The notes under the pieces were generated by a model. It was not told the origin of the DNA, did no database searches, and saw only the letters and a program-made list of their open reading frames with translations. A program made the position numbers and the translations under genes. 64,000 nt of DNA from Flavipsychrobacter stenotrophus (GTDB lineage: Bacteria; Bacteroidota; Bacteroidia; Chitinophagales; Chitinophagaceae): NCBI RefSeq assembly GCF_002954265.1, contig NZ_PPSL01000003.1, forward strand, positions 744,001 through 808,000, given 5' to 3'. Numbering within the stretch: the first letter of the stretch is position 1; each line of letters opens with the position of its first letter. Positions 35,272 through 44,554 of the stretch are shown piece by piece.

Positions 35272-37503
35272 ATGAAAACCAATTTTTTACGCTTATTTAA
35301 GGTGTTCGCATGCCTTTTGTTTGTTGCACTATGGTCTTCGGAAGTGAAGGCTCAATACTGTACGCCAACCTTTTTTCAGGGATGTGCCTTAAGTGGCTCA
35401 ATTGATAATTTTAGTGTTACCGGGGCAAGTGCAACCGCCATTAGTGACCTGGGTACCGGTTGTAGTAGTACCGGCACTTTGCCCGTCACGTGCTACAGGG
35501 ATATGCATACAACAATGTCGGTTACTTTTAACCCGGGATCGTCTTATACAGCTAGTATAAGTACAGCTATAGGGTTTATCCCGGCGGATGTTCAGATATT
35601 CATAGACTTTAATGATAATTTTAGTTTTACAGATGCCGGCGAAACAGTTGGAGGTGGTACTTTCTCTCTAATTGGCAGTACCAGTATTACTATATTAATA
35701 CCTTCTGGGGCTGCTGCAGGTGTTCATCGCATGCGCATTGTTGCTTCTGGCGATGAATTCTATCCATCCGTGAACCCTTGTCCTTCCTACTCAATACTTG
35801 GAGGCGGAACAAATACAATTGGAGAAGTTCACGATTACAATGTAAACATTTCGGGCACGGTCACCACCTGCCCTGCTGTTACCGGCCTTACAGTATCTGC
35901 AATAGCAGCAACAACAGCCACTTTGAACTGGACTGCAGCAACAGGTGCAATTGGTTATGAGTGGGCTGTTACTACATCGGCAACTCCACCGGCATCTGGT
36001 ACACTTACAACATTGACTACTGCCAATGCTACCGCACTTACCGCATCTACCGCTTATTATGCACACGTACGCACAAAGTGCAGTGCTACAAGTTTCTCTT
36101 CTTGGGTGAGTGTTCCATTTACTACACTAAGCACTACAGGTTGCGCGGCACCGGCAGTTACACTGGGTGCCGGCACAAGCAGCACGCAGATAGTAAACTG
36201 GACCGCAGTAACAGGTGCTATCGGTTATGAATGGTCTGTTACCACATCGGCAACTCCTCCGGCATCGGGTACGGCTACTACATTACTTACCGCTACCGCG
36301 TCAGGCCTCACAGCATCTACAGCATATTATGCACACGTGCGCACAAAATGCAGTGCTACCAGTTTTTCTGCATGGATAAGCATACCATTTACTACCGCGG
36401 CTTCAACAACTACATGTGCAGCTCCATCGCTTTCTTTAGGCGCTGGAACCAGTACAACACAGATCGTTAACTGGGCTGCTATAACCGGTGCTACAGGTTA
36501 TGAGTGGGTAGTAGACATGGTAGCTACTGCACCAACAGGCTCAGGTACAGGTACTACACTCACCACATTTACTGCTACAGGTCTTACCGCTGCCACTACT
36601 TATTATGCGCACGTTCGTACTAACTGCGGTACAAGTAATTCTACCTGGACAACCATTCCGTTTACAACCGGCCCGTCAACAGCAGGTTGCAACCCTGTAA
36701 CAGGTCTTACTGCAAGTGCTATTACAGCAACAACCGCTACCATCAGCTGGACAGCAGTAACCGGTTCTGTTGGCTATCAGTATGTGATCAATAACGTGGT
36801 TACAGCACCAACCGGCTCAGGCACAAACATTGCAACTACCACTTATAATGCTACTGCATTGACTGCCGGTACTACTTACTACGCACATGTTCGCGATAGT
36901 TGTGGCCCTACCAGCCTGTCTGTTTGGAACACTATTCCATTCACTACATTATCTACTACTTGCAACGCGGTTACTTCGCTGGTTGCATCGGCTATAACTT
37001 CTAATAGTGCTACAATAACATGGGTACGCCCTACAGGCACAATAGCCGCGCAATATGTAATAGATAATAACCCGGCCAATCCTACAGTGTCTGGTACAAC
37101 AACTACACTGAGTACTCGTAACCTTACCGGTCTTAGTTCTTCTACTACCTATTACGCACACGTGCGCGATACATGTGGTGCCACTGCATTATCTGCATGG
37201 GTTACTATTCCTATCACAACGTTGGCAAGTGGTGTAGGTGTTGTAGATATTAATGCTGAGAACGGCTTTGGTATCAACGCTTACCCTAACCCTGTTAGTG
37301 GTGCATTAACTGTAGAAATACAGGGTGGACTGGATAACGAAGGAATGATACAGGTAATGGATGTTACAGGCAAGTTACTTAAGGTAATTCCGGCAACAGA
37401 TCGTACTGTAAGTATCGACATGAGCGGCTTATCTACAGGTTTATACCTGGTAAGGTACAGCGATGCAGCTCATTCACAGACTATCAAGATCAATAAGCAG
37501 TAA
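35272..37503 (+). CDS. Secreted T9SS-sorted protein with a GEVED-type domain and five FN3 repeats
   Basis: A 743-residue protein with a signal peptide ending near EVKAQ. Residues about 26-200 contain the adhesion-type GEVED module (VQIFIDFNDNFSFTDAGE and GEVHDYNV). Five fibronectin type III units of about 90 residues follow, each with LNWTAATGAIGYEW-like and TAYYAHVRTKC-like strands. The first three are very similar at DNA level, suggesting recent expansion. The T9SS sorting domain closes the protein (INAYPNPVSGALTVEI, STGLYLVRYSDA, IKINKQ). A surface or released protein for adhesion or binding is likely; the ligand is unknown. A terminator follows directly. Confidence 0.87.
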   Translation: MKTNFLRLFKVFACLLFVALWSSEVKAQYCTPTFFQGCALSGSIDNFSVTGASATAISDLGTGCSSTGTLPVTCYRDMHTTMSVTFNPGSSYTASISTAIGFIPADVQIFIDFNDNFSFTDAGETVGGGTFSLIGSTSITILIPSGAAAGVHRMRIVASGDEFYPSVNPCPSYSILGGGTNTIGEVHDYNVNISGTVTTCPAVTGLTVSAIAATTATLNWTAATGAIGYEWAVTTSATPPASGTLTTLTTANATALTASTAYYAHVRTKCSATSFSSWVSVPFTTLSTTGCAAPAVTLGAGTSSTQIVNWTAVTGAIGYEWSVTTSATPPASGTATTLLTATASGLTASTAYYAHVRTKCSATSFSAWISIPFTTAASTTTCAAPSLSLGAGTSTTQIVNWAAITGATGYEWVVDMVATAPTGSGTGTTLTTFTATGLTAATTYYAHVRTNCGTSNSTWTTIPFTTGPSTAGCNPVTGLTASAITATTATISWTAVTGSVGYQYVINNVVTAPTGSGTNIATTTYNATALTAGTTYYAHVRDSCGPTSLSVWNTIPFTTLSTTCNAVTSLVASAITSNSATITWVRPTGTIAAQYVIDNNPANPTVSGTTTTLSTRNLTGLSSSTTYYAHVRDTCGATALSAWVTIPITTLASGVGVVDINAENGFGINAYPNPVSGALTVEIQGGLDNEGMIQVMDVTGKLLKVIPATDRTVSIDMSGLSTGLYLVRYSDAAHSQTIKINKQ

Positions 37504-37530
37504 TCTGTTTAAATAGTCATAAATAAAAAA

Positions 37531-37557
37531 AGACAGCTTAACGGCTGTCTTTTTTTA
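37531..37557 (+). terminator. Terminator of the FN3-repeat protein gene
   Basis: Stem AGACAGC / GCTGTCT with a 6-nt loop followed by seven T, 28 bases after the stop. Confidence 0.85.
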
Positions 37558-37594
37558 TTGGGATTAAGTGTTTGAGTTGGTGTTGTTTTTTTAG

Positions 37595-37627
37595 AGAATT
37601 GACAACTTTTTAAAAGTTGTCAATTCT
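37595..37627. repeat. Family F perfect palindrome
   Basis: A 16-bp stem (AGAATTGACAACTTTT and its complement) with a single central base. It shares TTGACAACTTT with the palindrome at 16111-16144. Both lie between convergent genes. Confidence 0.7.
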
Positions 37628-37642
37628 GAGTTGCAGAATACA

Positions 37643-37676
37643 AAAGCCCCATCAATAATATTATTGATGGGGCTTT
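37643..37676 (-). terminator. Terminator of the AlbA_2 protein gene
   Basis: A 16-bp perfect stem (AAAGCCCCATCAATAA and its complement) with a 2-nt centre lies just past the reverse-strand stop at 37691. Confidence 0.8.
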
Positions 37677-37690
37677 CTATAAATTTCAAT

Positions 37691-38614
37691 TTAATTGAAC
37701 AAATTCTTCACTACCTCATACCCCATATTCAATCTGTAGGTCGCTTTTATGCGAATGATCATATCATTCTTCTCCATCAGGAACAACGTCTTCTTTACTT
37801 TCTTCTTATGCATGTCTACTTCTACTGCGCTACCTATGCCACCTTTTAATGCCCACAGCCTATCACTTATTTCATCGGCATTAGGATACTTATTGGCGCC
37901 CATATCCATGTTGCGCTCATAGATGTAAGCCAGCATTTGTTTCAGGTCTGGTTCCAGCGAAATATAATCTGATCCGAATATGGTGATCAATTCCGCTGAG
38001 TACAATTGCTGGAAAGCGGGTTTTACTGCTTCCTGCTCCTCCTGCACTTCTTCTTCGGCAATGGCGTTCTCTTCAATGACCTCTGGCTCAGTAGCCACCA
38101 CTACCTCATCTTCTATGAAGGCTTCAGTCAGAATCTGATCGTCAGTTGTGGTAGCTTTTAGTCCGGGTATTTTTGAATCACCACTCACCAGGCGCTGATA
38201 AGCATTGCCTTTATAATAAAGATATTTGCTGTCATCGGGCAAAGGGTCTATATAAACAACTACCACCTCACCACTTAAAAAAGATACTACATCAAAACGA
38301 ATGTAATCGCTGATATCGCGTGGGTTGCCATCAACATCGGTAAATTCGGCTACTAAGGTTCTTAGCTTACTTTCATTCCGCGCATCAAATCCGTTGAAGA
38401 TAAACTTGTTGTTGTCTTCATCATCTTTGATACCGATTATTATAGCTCCTCCATTAGTATTCAGAAATGCATTAACAGAGATGAACAGGTCGCTCCATTC
38501 CCCCGCGATATGACTATTGTCTTTTATCGCTACTTTTTCCTGGTCTGTCCATACATACTCATCATTAGCTATGCTGTAGGCTATGTGCTGCAGTATGTCA
38601 TTAATTATTTTCAT
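37691..38614 (-). CDS. AlbA_2 (Schlafen-like) domain protein
   Basis: A 307-residue cytoplasmic protein. The N-terminal 125 residues carry the AlbA_2 signature, FLNTNGGAIIIGIKDDED, preceded by WSDLFISVNA. A highly acidic linker (about 165-200, many Glu) follows. The last 100 residues (NKYPNADEISDRLWALKGGI, then VDMHKKKVKKTLFLMEKNDM) look like a winged-helix DNA-binding domain. AlbA_2 proteins bind nucleic acid, or in some cases nucleotide, and often act as regulators. The target is unknown. The gene is separated by 61 bp from the Nudix gene upstream and may share its transcript. Confidence 0.75.
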   Translation of the reverse strand: MKIINDILQHIAYSIANDEYVWTDQEKVAIKDNSHIAGEWSDLFISVNAFLNTNGGAIIIGIKDDEDNNKFIFNGFDARNESKLRTLVAEFTDVDGNPRDISDYIRFDVVSFLSGEVVVVYIDPLPDDSKYLYYKGNAYQRLVSGDSKIPGLKATTTDDQILTEAFIEDEVVVATEPEVIEENAIAEEEVQEEQEAVKPAFQQLYSAELITIFGSDYISLEPDLKQMLAYIYERNMDMGANKYPNADEISDRLWALKGGIGSAVEVDMHKKKVKKTLFLMEKNDMIIRIKATYRLNMGYEVVKNLFN

Positions 38615-38675
38615 GCCGTTGCAGTAAAACTATTGATTGTTAGTGAAGTATCAAAATACAAATGATCAGAGCCGA

Positions 38676-39101
38676 TCATAACCGGCCTATGGCACTCTGA
38701 ATAATATCGTGATGGTCGAATGCAAGATCTGGCAACTCGTTAATGTTGAACCACCTTACGTCTTTAGCATCATCATGTGCTTTGGCGTCCACTTTCTCAT
38801 TGAGCAGCGCATAATAGGCCACAGATATATTGCGCTCAGTAGGGTGGCGATCCACTTTGTCAAAAACATCCAGTCGTTGTAATGCAATGCCTTCTACGCC
38901 AGTTTCCTCGGCCAGCTCTCTCACTGCAGCATCGGCGGTCGTTTCGTCCAGGTCTACATATCCGCCCGGCAATGCCCACATATTTTCAAATGGCGGGTTG
39001 CCTCTCTGTATCAGCAGTACATGCTGTTGATCATTTTCGCGAGCAAGCAACACTGTATCAACTGTAACTGCAAAACGCGGGTATTCGTAAGTGTATGGCA
39101 T
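38676..39101 (-). CDS. Nudix hydrolase
   Basis: A 141-residue single-domain protein. The Nudix box GX5EX7REUXEEXGU is complete, from the first Gly of GGYVDLDETTADAAVRELAE through ETGV. The N-terminus (YEYPRFAVTVDTVLL) and the later RHPTERNISVAYYALL segment resemble ADP-ribose pyrophosphatases and the Nudix part of NrtR, but no regulatory helix-turn-helix is attached. It hydrolyses a nucleoside diphosphate linked to another moiety; the substrate is not settled by sequence. Confidence 0.9.
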   Translation of the reverse strand: MPYTYEYPRFAVTVDTVLLARENDQQHVLLIQRGNPPFENMWALPGGYVDLDETTADAAVRELAEETGVEGIALQRLDVFDKVDRHPTERNISVAYYALLNEKVDAKAHDDAKDVRWFNINELPDLAFDHHDIIQSAIGRL

Positions 39102-39170
39102 ATCGCTAAAATTATTTATCCCGGAATCATTGTCGATGGCTCCGGGATAATGGCTTGTAGTATTGTTGGT

Positions 39171-40595
39171 TTAACATTCGCTCAGGCTGATCGGCAGTTG
39201 CATGGCCAGTCCGCCTTCGGCTGTTTCTTTGTATTTATGGTTCATATCAAGTGCCGTCTCCCACATAGTATTGACCACTGCATCAAGAGAAATACGTGCC
39301 TTATCGGGGTTGCTTTGTAAAGCCAGCTGACATGCGGTTATCGCCTTAATAGCACCCATAGTGTTACGCTCTATACATGGCACCTGTACCAGCCCGCCCA
39401 CAGGGTCGCACGTAAGTCCCAGGTGATGTTCCATGGCTATCTCAGCAGCCATAAGGCATTGGCCTACACTGCCGCCCATTGCCTCTGTAAGTGCTGCCGC
39501 TGCCATAGACGATGATACGCCTATCTCGGCCTGGCAACCGCCCATTGCCGCAGATAAGGTAGCGCCTTTCTTAAAGATGCTGCCCACTTCCGATGCCGTC
39601 ATCAGGAATTTAATGATCTTTTCTTCAGTATACCCCTCGCAAAACGCAATGTAGTATTGCAATACTGCCGGTACCACACCTGCGGCACCGTTGGTAGGTG
39701 CAGTTACCACGCGGCTGAAAGATGCATTTTCTTCATTTACGGCAAGCGCAAAGCAGCTTACCCAATCCAGTGTATATTTAAATGAATGTCCCCCACTCCT
39801 TATCACTTCGATCCACTCATCGTAACTATTGTATTTCTTTCCTTCGGTTAGTTTGTTATTCAGCGCATTGGCCCTGCGCGATACCTGTAGTCCACCCGGT
39901 AGCACACCACCTATGTGGCAACCCCTGAAGGTACAGTCACGCATCACGCCCCATATCTTCAATATGCCTTCTTTGGTCTCTTCTTCACTGCGCCACGCCT
40001 TCTCGTTCTCCATTACCACCCCCGAAATATTCAGCCCCGTCTTCTTGGTAGCCTCCAGCAGGTCTTCTGCTTTTTCAATAGGGTAAGGCAGTGCAAAAGA
40101 ATCACCGCTGTTATTGTCTTCGCCTTCTTTCACCACAAAGCCGCCACCAATAGAATAGTAAGTCTCTGCTATCTGCTCATCGTTAGCAAACGCACACAAA
40201 AACGTAAGTGCATTGGGGTGGAAGGGCAAGCTCTCCTCCATAAGAAAGACCATGTCCAGGAACGGATCAAATTCCAGTTCCTTTTCTCCGTTCAACATTA
40301 ATTTTTTATGATCGTTGATGTATTCCATCCGCGGATTGATCTGGTTCACATCAAATGTAACCGGATCCTCTCCGCACAAACCCAGCAAAACAGCTACATC
40401 TGTACCATGCCCTTTACCTGTTTTGGCAAGTGAGCCATACAGCAGCACCTTCACCGAGCTAACGGAGTCTATTCCTTTGGTCTTCAGAGTATTAATGAAA
40501 CGTTGTGCTGCTCTCCACGGGCCTAAAGTATGCGAACTGCTCGGGCCTATTCCTATCTTGAAAATGTCGAATACCGATATATTTTCCTTCTTCAC
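39171..40595 (-). CDS. sdaA: L-serine ammonia-lyase, iron-sulfur dependent
   Basis: A 474-residue single-chain enzyme that deaminates L-serine to pyruvate and ammonia. The beta-domain start [20 protein letters not shown] is diagnostic. Cluster-binding cysteines are probably in [18 protein letters not shown] and QVPCIERNT. The start is GTG (40595); no ATG fits upstream before the hairpin at 40616-40636. The length is normal for the fused bacterial form. It stands downstream of the fasciclin gene but is separated from it by that hairpin. Confidence 0.95.
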   Translation of the reverse strand: MKKENISVFDIFKIGIGPSSSHTLGPWRAAQRFINTLKTKGIDSVSSVKVLLYGSLAKTGKGHGTDVAVLLGLCGEDPVTFDVNQINPRMEYINDHKKLMLNGEKELEFDPFLDMVFLMEESLPFHPNALTFLCAFANDEQIAETYYSIGGGFVVKEGEDNNSGDSFALPYPIEKAEDLLEATKKTGLNISGVVMENEKAWRSEEETKEGILKIWGVMRDCTFRGCHIGGVLPGGLQVSRRANALNNKLTEGKKYNSYDEWIEVIRSGGHSFKYTLDWVSCFALAVNEENASFSRVVTAPTNGAAGVVPAVLQYYIAFCEGYTEEKIIKFLMTASEVGSIFKKGATLSAAMGGCQAEIGVSSSMAAAALTEAMGGSVGQCLMAAEIAMEHHLGLTCDPVGGLVQVPCIERNTMGAIKAITACQLALQSNPDKARISLDAVVNTMWETALDMNHKYKETAEGGLAMQLPISLSEC

Positions 40596-40608
40596 TGTAT
40601 GGTTTAAA

Positions 40609-40636
40609 TAAAAATGGGGGAAATATTATTTCCCCC
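40609..40636 (-). terminator. Terminator between the fasciclin gene and sdaA
   Basis: On the reverse strand GGGGGAAAT, a 3-nt loop and ATTTCCCCC are followed by ATTTTTAT. It lies past the stop at 40673 and about 20 bases before the sdaA start. Confidence 0.7.
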
Positions 40637-40672
40637 AAAGATAACCTGAAACTTGTATAAAAAACCATTCAA

Positions 40673-41230
40673 TTATGGCATCAGAACTGTGTCTATTACG
40701 TGTATAACACCGTTCTTCTGGTACACGTCCTTAATAGTTACCTTAGCCATTCCACCCTTTGCATCCTTCAGCATCAGGTTCTTACCCTTCATCATAAATG
40801 TCAGCTCTTCACCATTTACCGTCTTGGCAGTAAACATGCCATTACCACTCTTTATCTTGTCCATGATCATCTTAGAATCCATTCTGCCCGATACCACATG
40901 GTAAGTAAGAATTGAAGTCAAAGTAGCCTTATTCTCAGGCTTTACCAGGTTGCCTACGGTTCCCTTTGGCAGTTTGTCAAATGCAGCATTTGTTGGCGCA
41001 AATACTGTGAGCGGACCCGCGCTTGATAATGTTTCTACCAGGCCAGCTGCCTTTACTGCCGCTACCAGTGTTGTATGGTCTTTGCTGTTTACAGCATTCT
41101 CTACTATGTTCTTAGATGGGTACATAGCTGCGCCACCTACCATTACTGTCTTTTCCTGTGCATGTGTAATTGTGGTGTTAGTTGCCAGCAATGCCATTGC
41201 GAATACCGGAATTAAAAAGATGCGTTTCAT
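40673..41230 (-). CDS. Secreted fasciclin (FAS1) domain protein
   Basis: A 185-residue protein with a signal peptide (about 1-24, ending THAQ) and one FAS1 domain. Conserved segments are TLVAAVKAAGLVETLSSAGP, LTVFAPTNAAFDKLP, LTYHVVSG and the C-terminal NGVIHVIDTVLMP. FAS1 proteins mediate adhesion at the cell surface or in the matrix. The gene is single, between two terminator-like hairpins. Confidence 0.93.
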   Translation of the reverse strand: MKRIFLIPVFAMALLATNTTITHAQEKTVMVGGAAMYPSKNIVENAVNSKDHTTLVAAVKAAGLVETLSSAGPLTVFAPTNAAFDKLPKGTVGNLVKPENKATLTSILTYHVVSGRMDSKMIMDKIKSGNGMFTAKTVNGEELTFMMKGKNLMLKDAKGGMAKVTIKDVYQKNGVIHVIDTVLMP

Positions 41231-41350
41231 AAAATCTGTGTTTTTCGTTGGTTAAAAATGTTTTACCCAATTATCTACGACAGCTTATCTTTTCTGGTTT
41301 TACTGAAGTGAAAATTATTTTTACCGGCTATTGTCCGCATTAGTAAAACA

Positions 41351-41387
41351 AAAAAGCAATGCCCTGAAAATCAGGGCATTGCTTTTT
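41351..41387 (-). terminator. Terminator of sppA
   Basis: A 17-bp perfect stem (AAAAAGCAATGCCCTGA and its complement) with a 3-nt loop lies 18 bases past the reverse-strand sppA stop. The A-rich and T-rich ends suit both directions. Confidence 0.88.
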
Positions 41388-41405
41388 AAAATATTGCTAA
41401 TGATC

Positions 41406-43187
41406 TTACCTCACACTCATCACAAACGGCATAGCCATCAGCGCCTTGCCATGCATTTTACGCAGGCTCTGCAACTGCTCATACCATTGGTATTCTTCGC
41501 TGCCCATCTCTTCCTTTATTGCGGTCTTTACAGCTGCACTGGCTGATGTATTGTTTTTCAGTTTGCGCAATAACGTGTTCAATTTATCTTCCGGTTCAGG
41601 GAACGTAACTACCTTATAGTCTTTTATACCTGCCATGCCTGCGGCACTGGCTATAGCATTGCTCAGTCCACCTATTCTGTCTACCAGGTGTATCTTCAAA
41701 GCATCACTGCCTGTCCACACACGGCCCTGCGCTATGCTGTCTACTTCCGCCTTAGATAGTTTTCTTCCCTGTACCACATGGTTCTTAAAGAGTGCATAAA
41801 TAGTGTCTACCGAGTTCTGCATACGCTTTGCTTCCTCCGCAGTTAACGGACGGGATGTAGAAGGAAGATCGGCATATGGTGCGTTCTTTACACCATCAAA
41901 AGTTACGCCCAGCTTGTTCTTCATCAACTTGTCTATATTGAACATCATGCTGAATACGCCTATACTACCTGTAATAGTGCTTGGCTGTGCAAAGATGCTG
42001 TCTGCATTAGCAGAAATATAATAACCACCCGATGCTGCATAGTCGCCCATAGACACAATAAGATGTTTCTTCTGCTTCAGCAAATTCAGTTCACGCAGTA
42101 TCACTTCCGATGCCAGTGCACTGCCACCCGGAGAGTTTACCCGCAGTACTACAGCCTTTATTTTATCGTCTTTGGCTACCTTACGTATTTCGTCGCAAAA
42201 TGTCTTTGATGCTATCTGGTTATTGCTCATCTGCTCACCATCTACTATCTCGCCTTCAGCTATCAAAACCGCAACACGGTTGTCACTTACATTGCCATCA
42301 ATACGGTTGTTATTTACGTATTCATCTATGGTTATATACTTATTGGTGCTGTTGTCTTTATGACCAATTTTGCGTTTGATGCGGCCCTCTACTTCATCCC
42401 AATACAGCAGTCCTGCTACCATGTTATGTTTTAGTGCATCTGCCGGAAATTGTATCGTACCATCAACAGCCAGTTTATTTACACTTGCCGCATCTGTATG
42501 CATATACTGCGCCGCGGCTGCCGTAAACTCATTCCACAGGCTGGCCTGCATTTCGGTTATCTGCTGGCGGTTAGGGTCGCTGATCTTATCGGCTCTGAAT
42601 GGTTCTGTAGCGCTCTTGAACTTACCTGCGTAGAATATCTCAGGCTGTAGTTCCAGCTTATCAAGCGCTCCCTTAAAGAAGGCAAGAGTAGTTGCAAACC
42701 CCTTCAGGTCTATACCGCCGGCCGGGTTAAGATAAATACTGTCAGCCGAAGAAGCCACAAAGTAAGCGCCCTGAGAGATGTCTTCGCCATAGGCGTACAC
42801 AAACTTGCCCGATGTTTTAAAATCGGCAATAGATGTACGCAACTGCTGCAATGTTGCCCAGCCCATCTGCGCCGGACTCAGCTTCAGCAGTATGCCTTTG
42901 ATCTCGTTATCGCTCTTGGCTTTGTTCAGTGCTTTTGTAATGTCATACAGGCCTGCGTCATAAGCGCTTCCCTTGCTGAACATAGCAAAGGAATTGCTCT
43001 CGCCGCTCTCGTGTATACGGTTAGACAGGTCTATTACCAATACATCACCACTTACTGTTTTGTCTTTGTTTTCTGTTATGGCTTTAGATGCGGCAGCTAT
43101 CATACCTACTATAAGGCCAATACTCACTATTCCCGCTATGAACATAGCCAGGAAGGAAGCAAAAAACATTTTAAAGAATTCTTTCAT
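41406..43187 (-). CDS. sppA: Signal peptide peptidase SppA, long form
   Basis: A 593-residue protein with an N-terminal membrane anchor (about 8-32) and two tandem S49 domains, as in the 67K-type enzyme. The nucleophile Ser is in VNSPGGSALASE (second domain), and the general-base Lys is probably in YAGKFKSATEPF (first domain). It cleaves leftover signal peptides in the membrane. The length matches the family. A short tail rich in Lys and Ser precedes the stop. Confidence 0.95.
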   Translation of the reverse strand: MKEFFKMFFASFLAMFIAGIVSIGLIVGMIAAASKAITENKDKTVSGDVLVIDLSNRIHESGESNSFAMFSKGSAYDAGLYDITKALNKAKSDNEIKGILLKLSPAQMGWATLQQLRTSIADFKTSGKFVYAYGEDISQGAYFVASSADSIYLNPAGGIDLKGFATTLAFFKGALDKLELQPEIFYAGKFKSATEPFRADKISDPNRQQITEMQASLWNEFTAAAAQYMHTDAASVNKLAVDGTIQFPADALKHNMVAGLLYWDEVEGRIKRKIGHKDNSTNKYITIDEYVNNNRIDGNVSDNRVAVLIAEGEIVDGEQMSNNQIASKTFCDEIRKVAKDDKIKAVVLRVNSPGGSALASEVILRELNLLKQKKHLIVSMGDYAASGGYYISANADSIFAQPSTITGSIGVFSMMFNIDKLMKNKLGVTFDGVKNAPYADLPSTSRPLTAEEAKRMQNSVDTIYALFKNHVVQGRKLSKAEVDSIAQGRVWTGSDALKIHLVDRIGGLSNAIASAAGMAGIKDYKVVTFPEPEDKLNTLLRKLKNNTSASAAVKTAIKEEMGSEEYQWYEQLQSLRKMHGKALMAMPFVMSVR

Positions 43188-43275
43188 GATATTTGATTTT
43201 CAATTATTGCAACAGAGGGTAAAATTACATCGGCAAAGGTTACCCATTGGGGTGATTTTTCCTATTCCCGGTCGG

Positions 43276-44055
43276 TTAATGCAGCATTTTTTGTAGGTAA
43301 GGCACCGCTTTTTTCATCCTGCTGCCGTACCAGCTAAACATTTCGCCGTCTACCAGTTTTACCTCAGCATGTGGTAGTATCGCTTTTATTTCAGCAATAT
43401 GCGCTTCTTTAAAAGGGTACGGTTCTGATGACAACAGAATAATGTCAGGTTGCAGCGCTGCAAGCTCCATTAGCTCTATTTCGGGGTAACGATTTTTATG
43501 GCCCAGTATATTTATCCAACCCATCCTCGTTATCATATCGCTGATGAAGGTATCTCCGCCCGCACACATCCAGGGTCCACGCCATATAAAGTAGGCTACT
43601 TTTTTAGGCGTTTCAGGTTTGGGTAATTGAAGAAAGCCCGTGCTTATTTCAGTACATAACTGCAGTGCAGGAATTATCTTTCCGGTGAGGTCACCTACTT
43701 CACAGATCATCTGCAATCCCTGCCCTATGGTCTTTATATCACTTATCCATACCGGGAAGTGATGAGCCAGTTTTTCTATTTGCTCTTTGGTGTTTTCCTC
43801 TTTATTGGCAATGATAAGGTCAGGTTGCAGATCGGCTACCTGGTCTATGTGCACAGTTTTGGTGCCGCCTATGCGTTTCTTGTTTCTGAACCACACATTA
43901 GGGTGTACGCAAAATTTAGTAATGCCAATTACTTCCCCATCAAGGCCAAGATCGAATAACAGTTCTGTCTGAGACGGCACCAACGAAACAATACGCTGAG
44001 GTGGATAATTCACCTCTATTGTTCTGCCGGTCATGTCAGTAAACTGCCGTTTCAT
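43276..44055 (-). CDS. BtuF-like periplasmic-binding-fold protein lacking a signal peptide
   Basis: A 259-residue protein of the helical-backbone metal/cobalamin binding family (TroA/BtuF type). Conserved segments are RIVSLVPSQTELLFDLGL, IGGTKTVHIDQVADLQPDLI and EVGDLTG. It starts directly with the domain (MKRQFTDMTGRTIEVNYPPQ) and has no export signal, so it is likely cytoplasmic unless a start is missed. Its ATG overlaps the stop of the upstream gene (TAATG), which implies translational coupling with the small membrane protein. A role in corrinoid handling is possible. No ABC permease or ATPase is nearby. Confidence 0.82.
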   Translation of the reverse strand: MKRQFTDMTGRTIEVNYPPQRIVSLVPSQTELLFDLGLDGEVIGITKFCVHPNVWFRNKKRIGGTKTVHIDQVADLQPDLIIANKEENTKEQIEKLAHHFPVWISDIKTIGQGLQMICEVGDLTGKIIPALQLCTEISTGFLQLPKPETPKKVAYFIWRGPWMCAGGDTFISDMITRMGWINILGHKNRYPEIELMELAALQPDIILLSSEPYPFKEAHIAEIKAILPHAEVKLVDGEMFSWYGSRMKKAVPYLQKMLH

Positions 44056-44414
44056 TATCTGAACCTTTTAAAGTAAAACATGATGAAGAAACAAAAGAGC
44101 ATGTCAGATATGAACATTGGCGTTTCATATTGTATCCAAGTATACTGTTGTTTGGCATTCAGGAATATCACTATACCCACTACAGTTACTACCACATAAC
44201 CCATAGCGCCCCATTTGCGCATATCTGCCGTAGCCAGCCAGAGTGTAGTATAGGCCAGCATCCACAGCACACTTATCTCAGTGCTGGTGCCGGGCTGCTG
44301 CACAAGGCTGTAAACAGTCCACAATAACAATACAACATGAAACAAAGCCACCAGGGGAAATACCACCGGTGGCTTTGTAATGATGTCTTTAAAAAATGTT
44401 TTCAGATCACGCAT
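44055..44414 (-). CDS. Small four-helix membrane protein
   Basis: A 119-residue protein with four hydrophobic segments (about 17-37, 47-62, 69-85, 98-115) and a basic end (FKRFR). The family is not recognised. Its stop overlaps the start of the BtuF-like gene by one base, so the two are expressed together; it may be its membrane partner, but that is inference. Repeats of the AGTCGTAAGTCATAAGT type lie immediately upstream. Confidence 0.7.
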   Translation of the reverse strand: MRDLKTFFKDIITKPPVVFPLVALFHVVLLLWTVYSLVQQPGTSTEISVLWMLAYTTLWLATADMRKWGAMGYVVVTVVGIVIFLNAKQQYTWIQYETPMFISDMLFCFFIMFYFKRFR

Positions 44415-44418
44415 GTTC

Positions 44419-44551
44419 TTAGTCGTAAGTCATAAGTTGTAAGTAGAAAGTCTGGCTTACTATTAAAAGAGCAGTAAGCAAAAAATCATACATCTTAATT
44501 ACCTGCTGACTAAGCGGGACTAACGACTTATGACTTTCTACTTACGACTAA
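44419..44551. repeat. Family J inverted AGTCGTAAGT repeats
   Basis: AGTCGTAAGTCATAAGTTG with AAGTAGAAAGTC (44420-44452) is repeated, rearranged and inverted, at about 44520-44549 (ACGACTTATGACTTTCTACT). The pair could form an imperfect long hairpin between the cystathionine synthase stop and the membrane protein start. Confidence 0.6.
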
Positions 44552-44554
44552 AAT

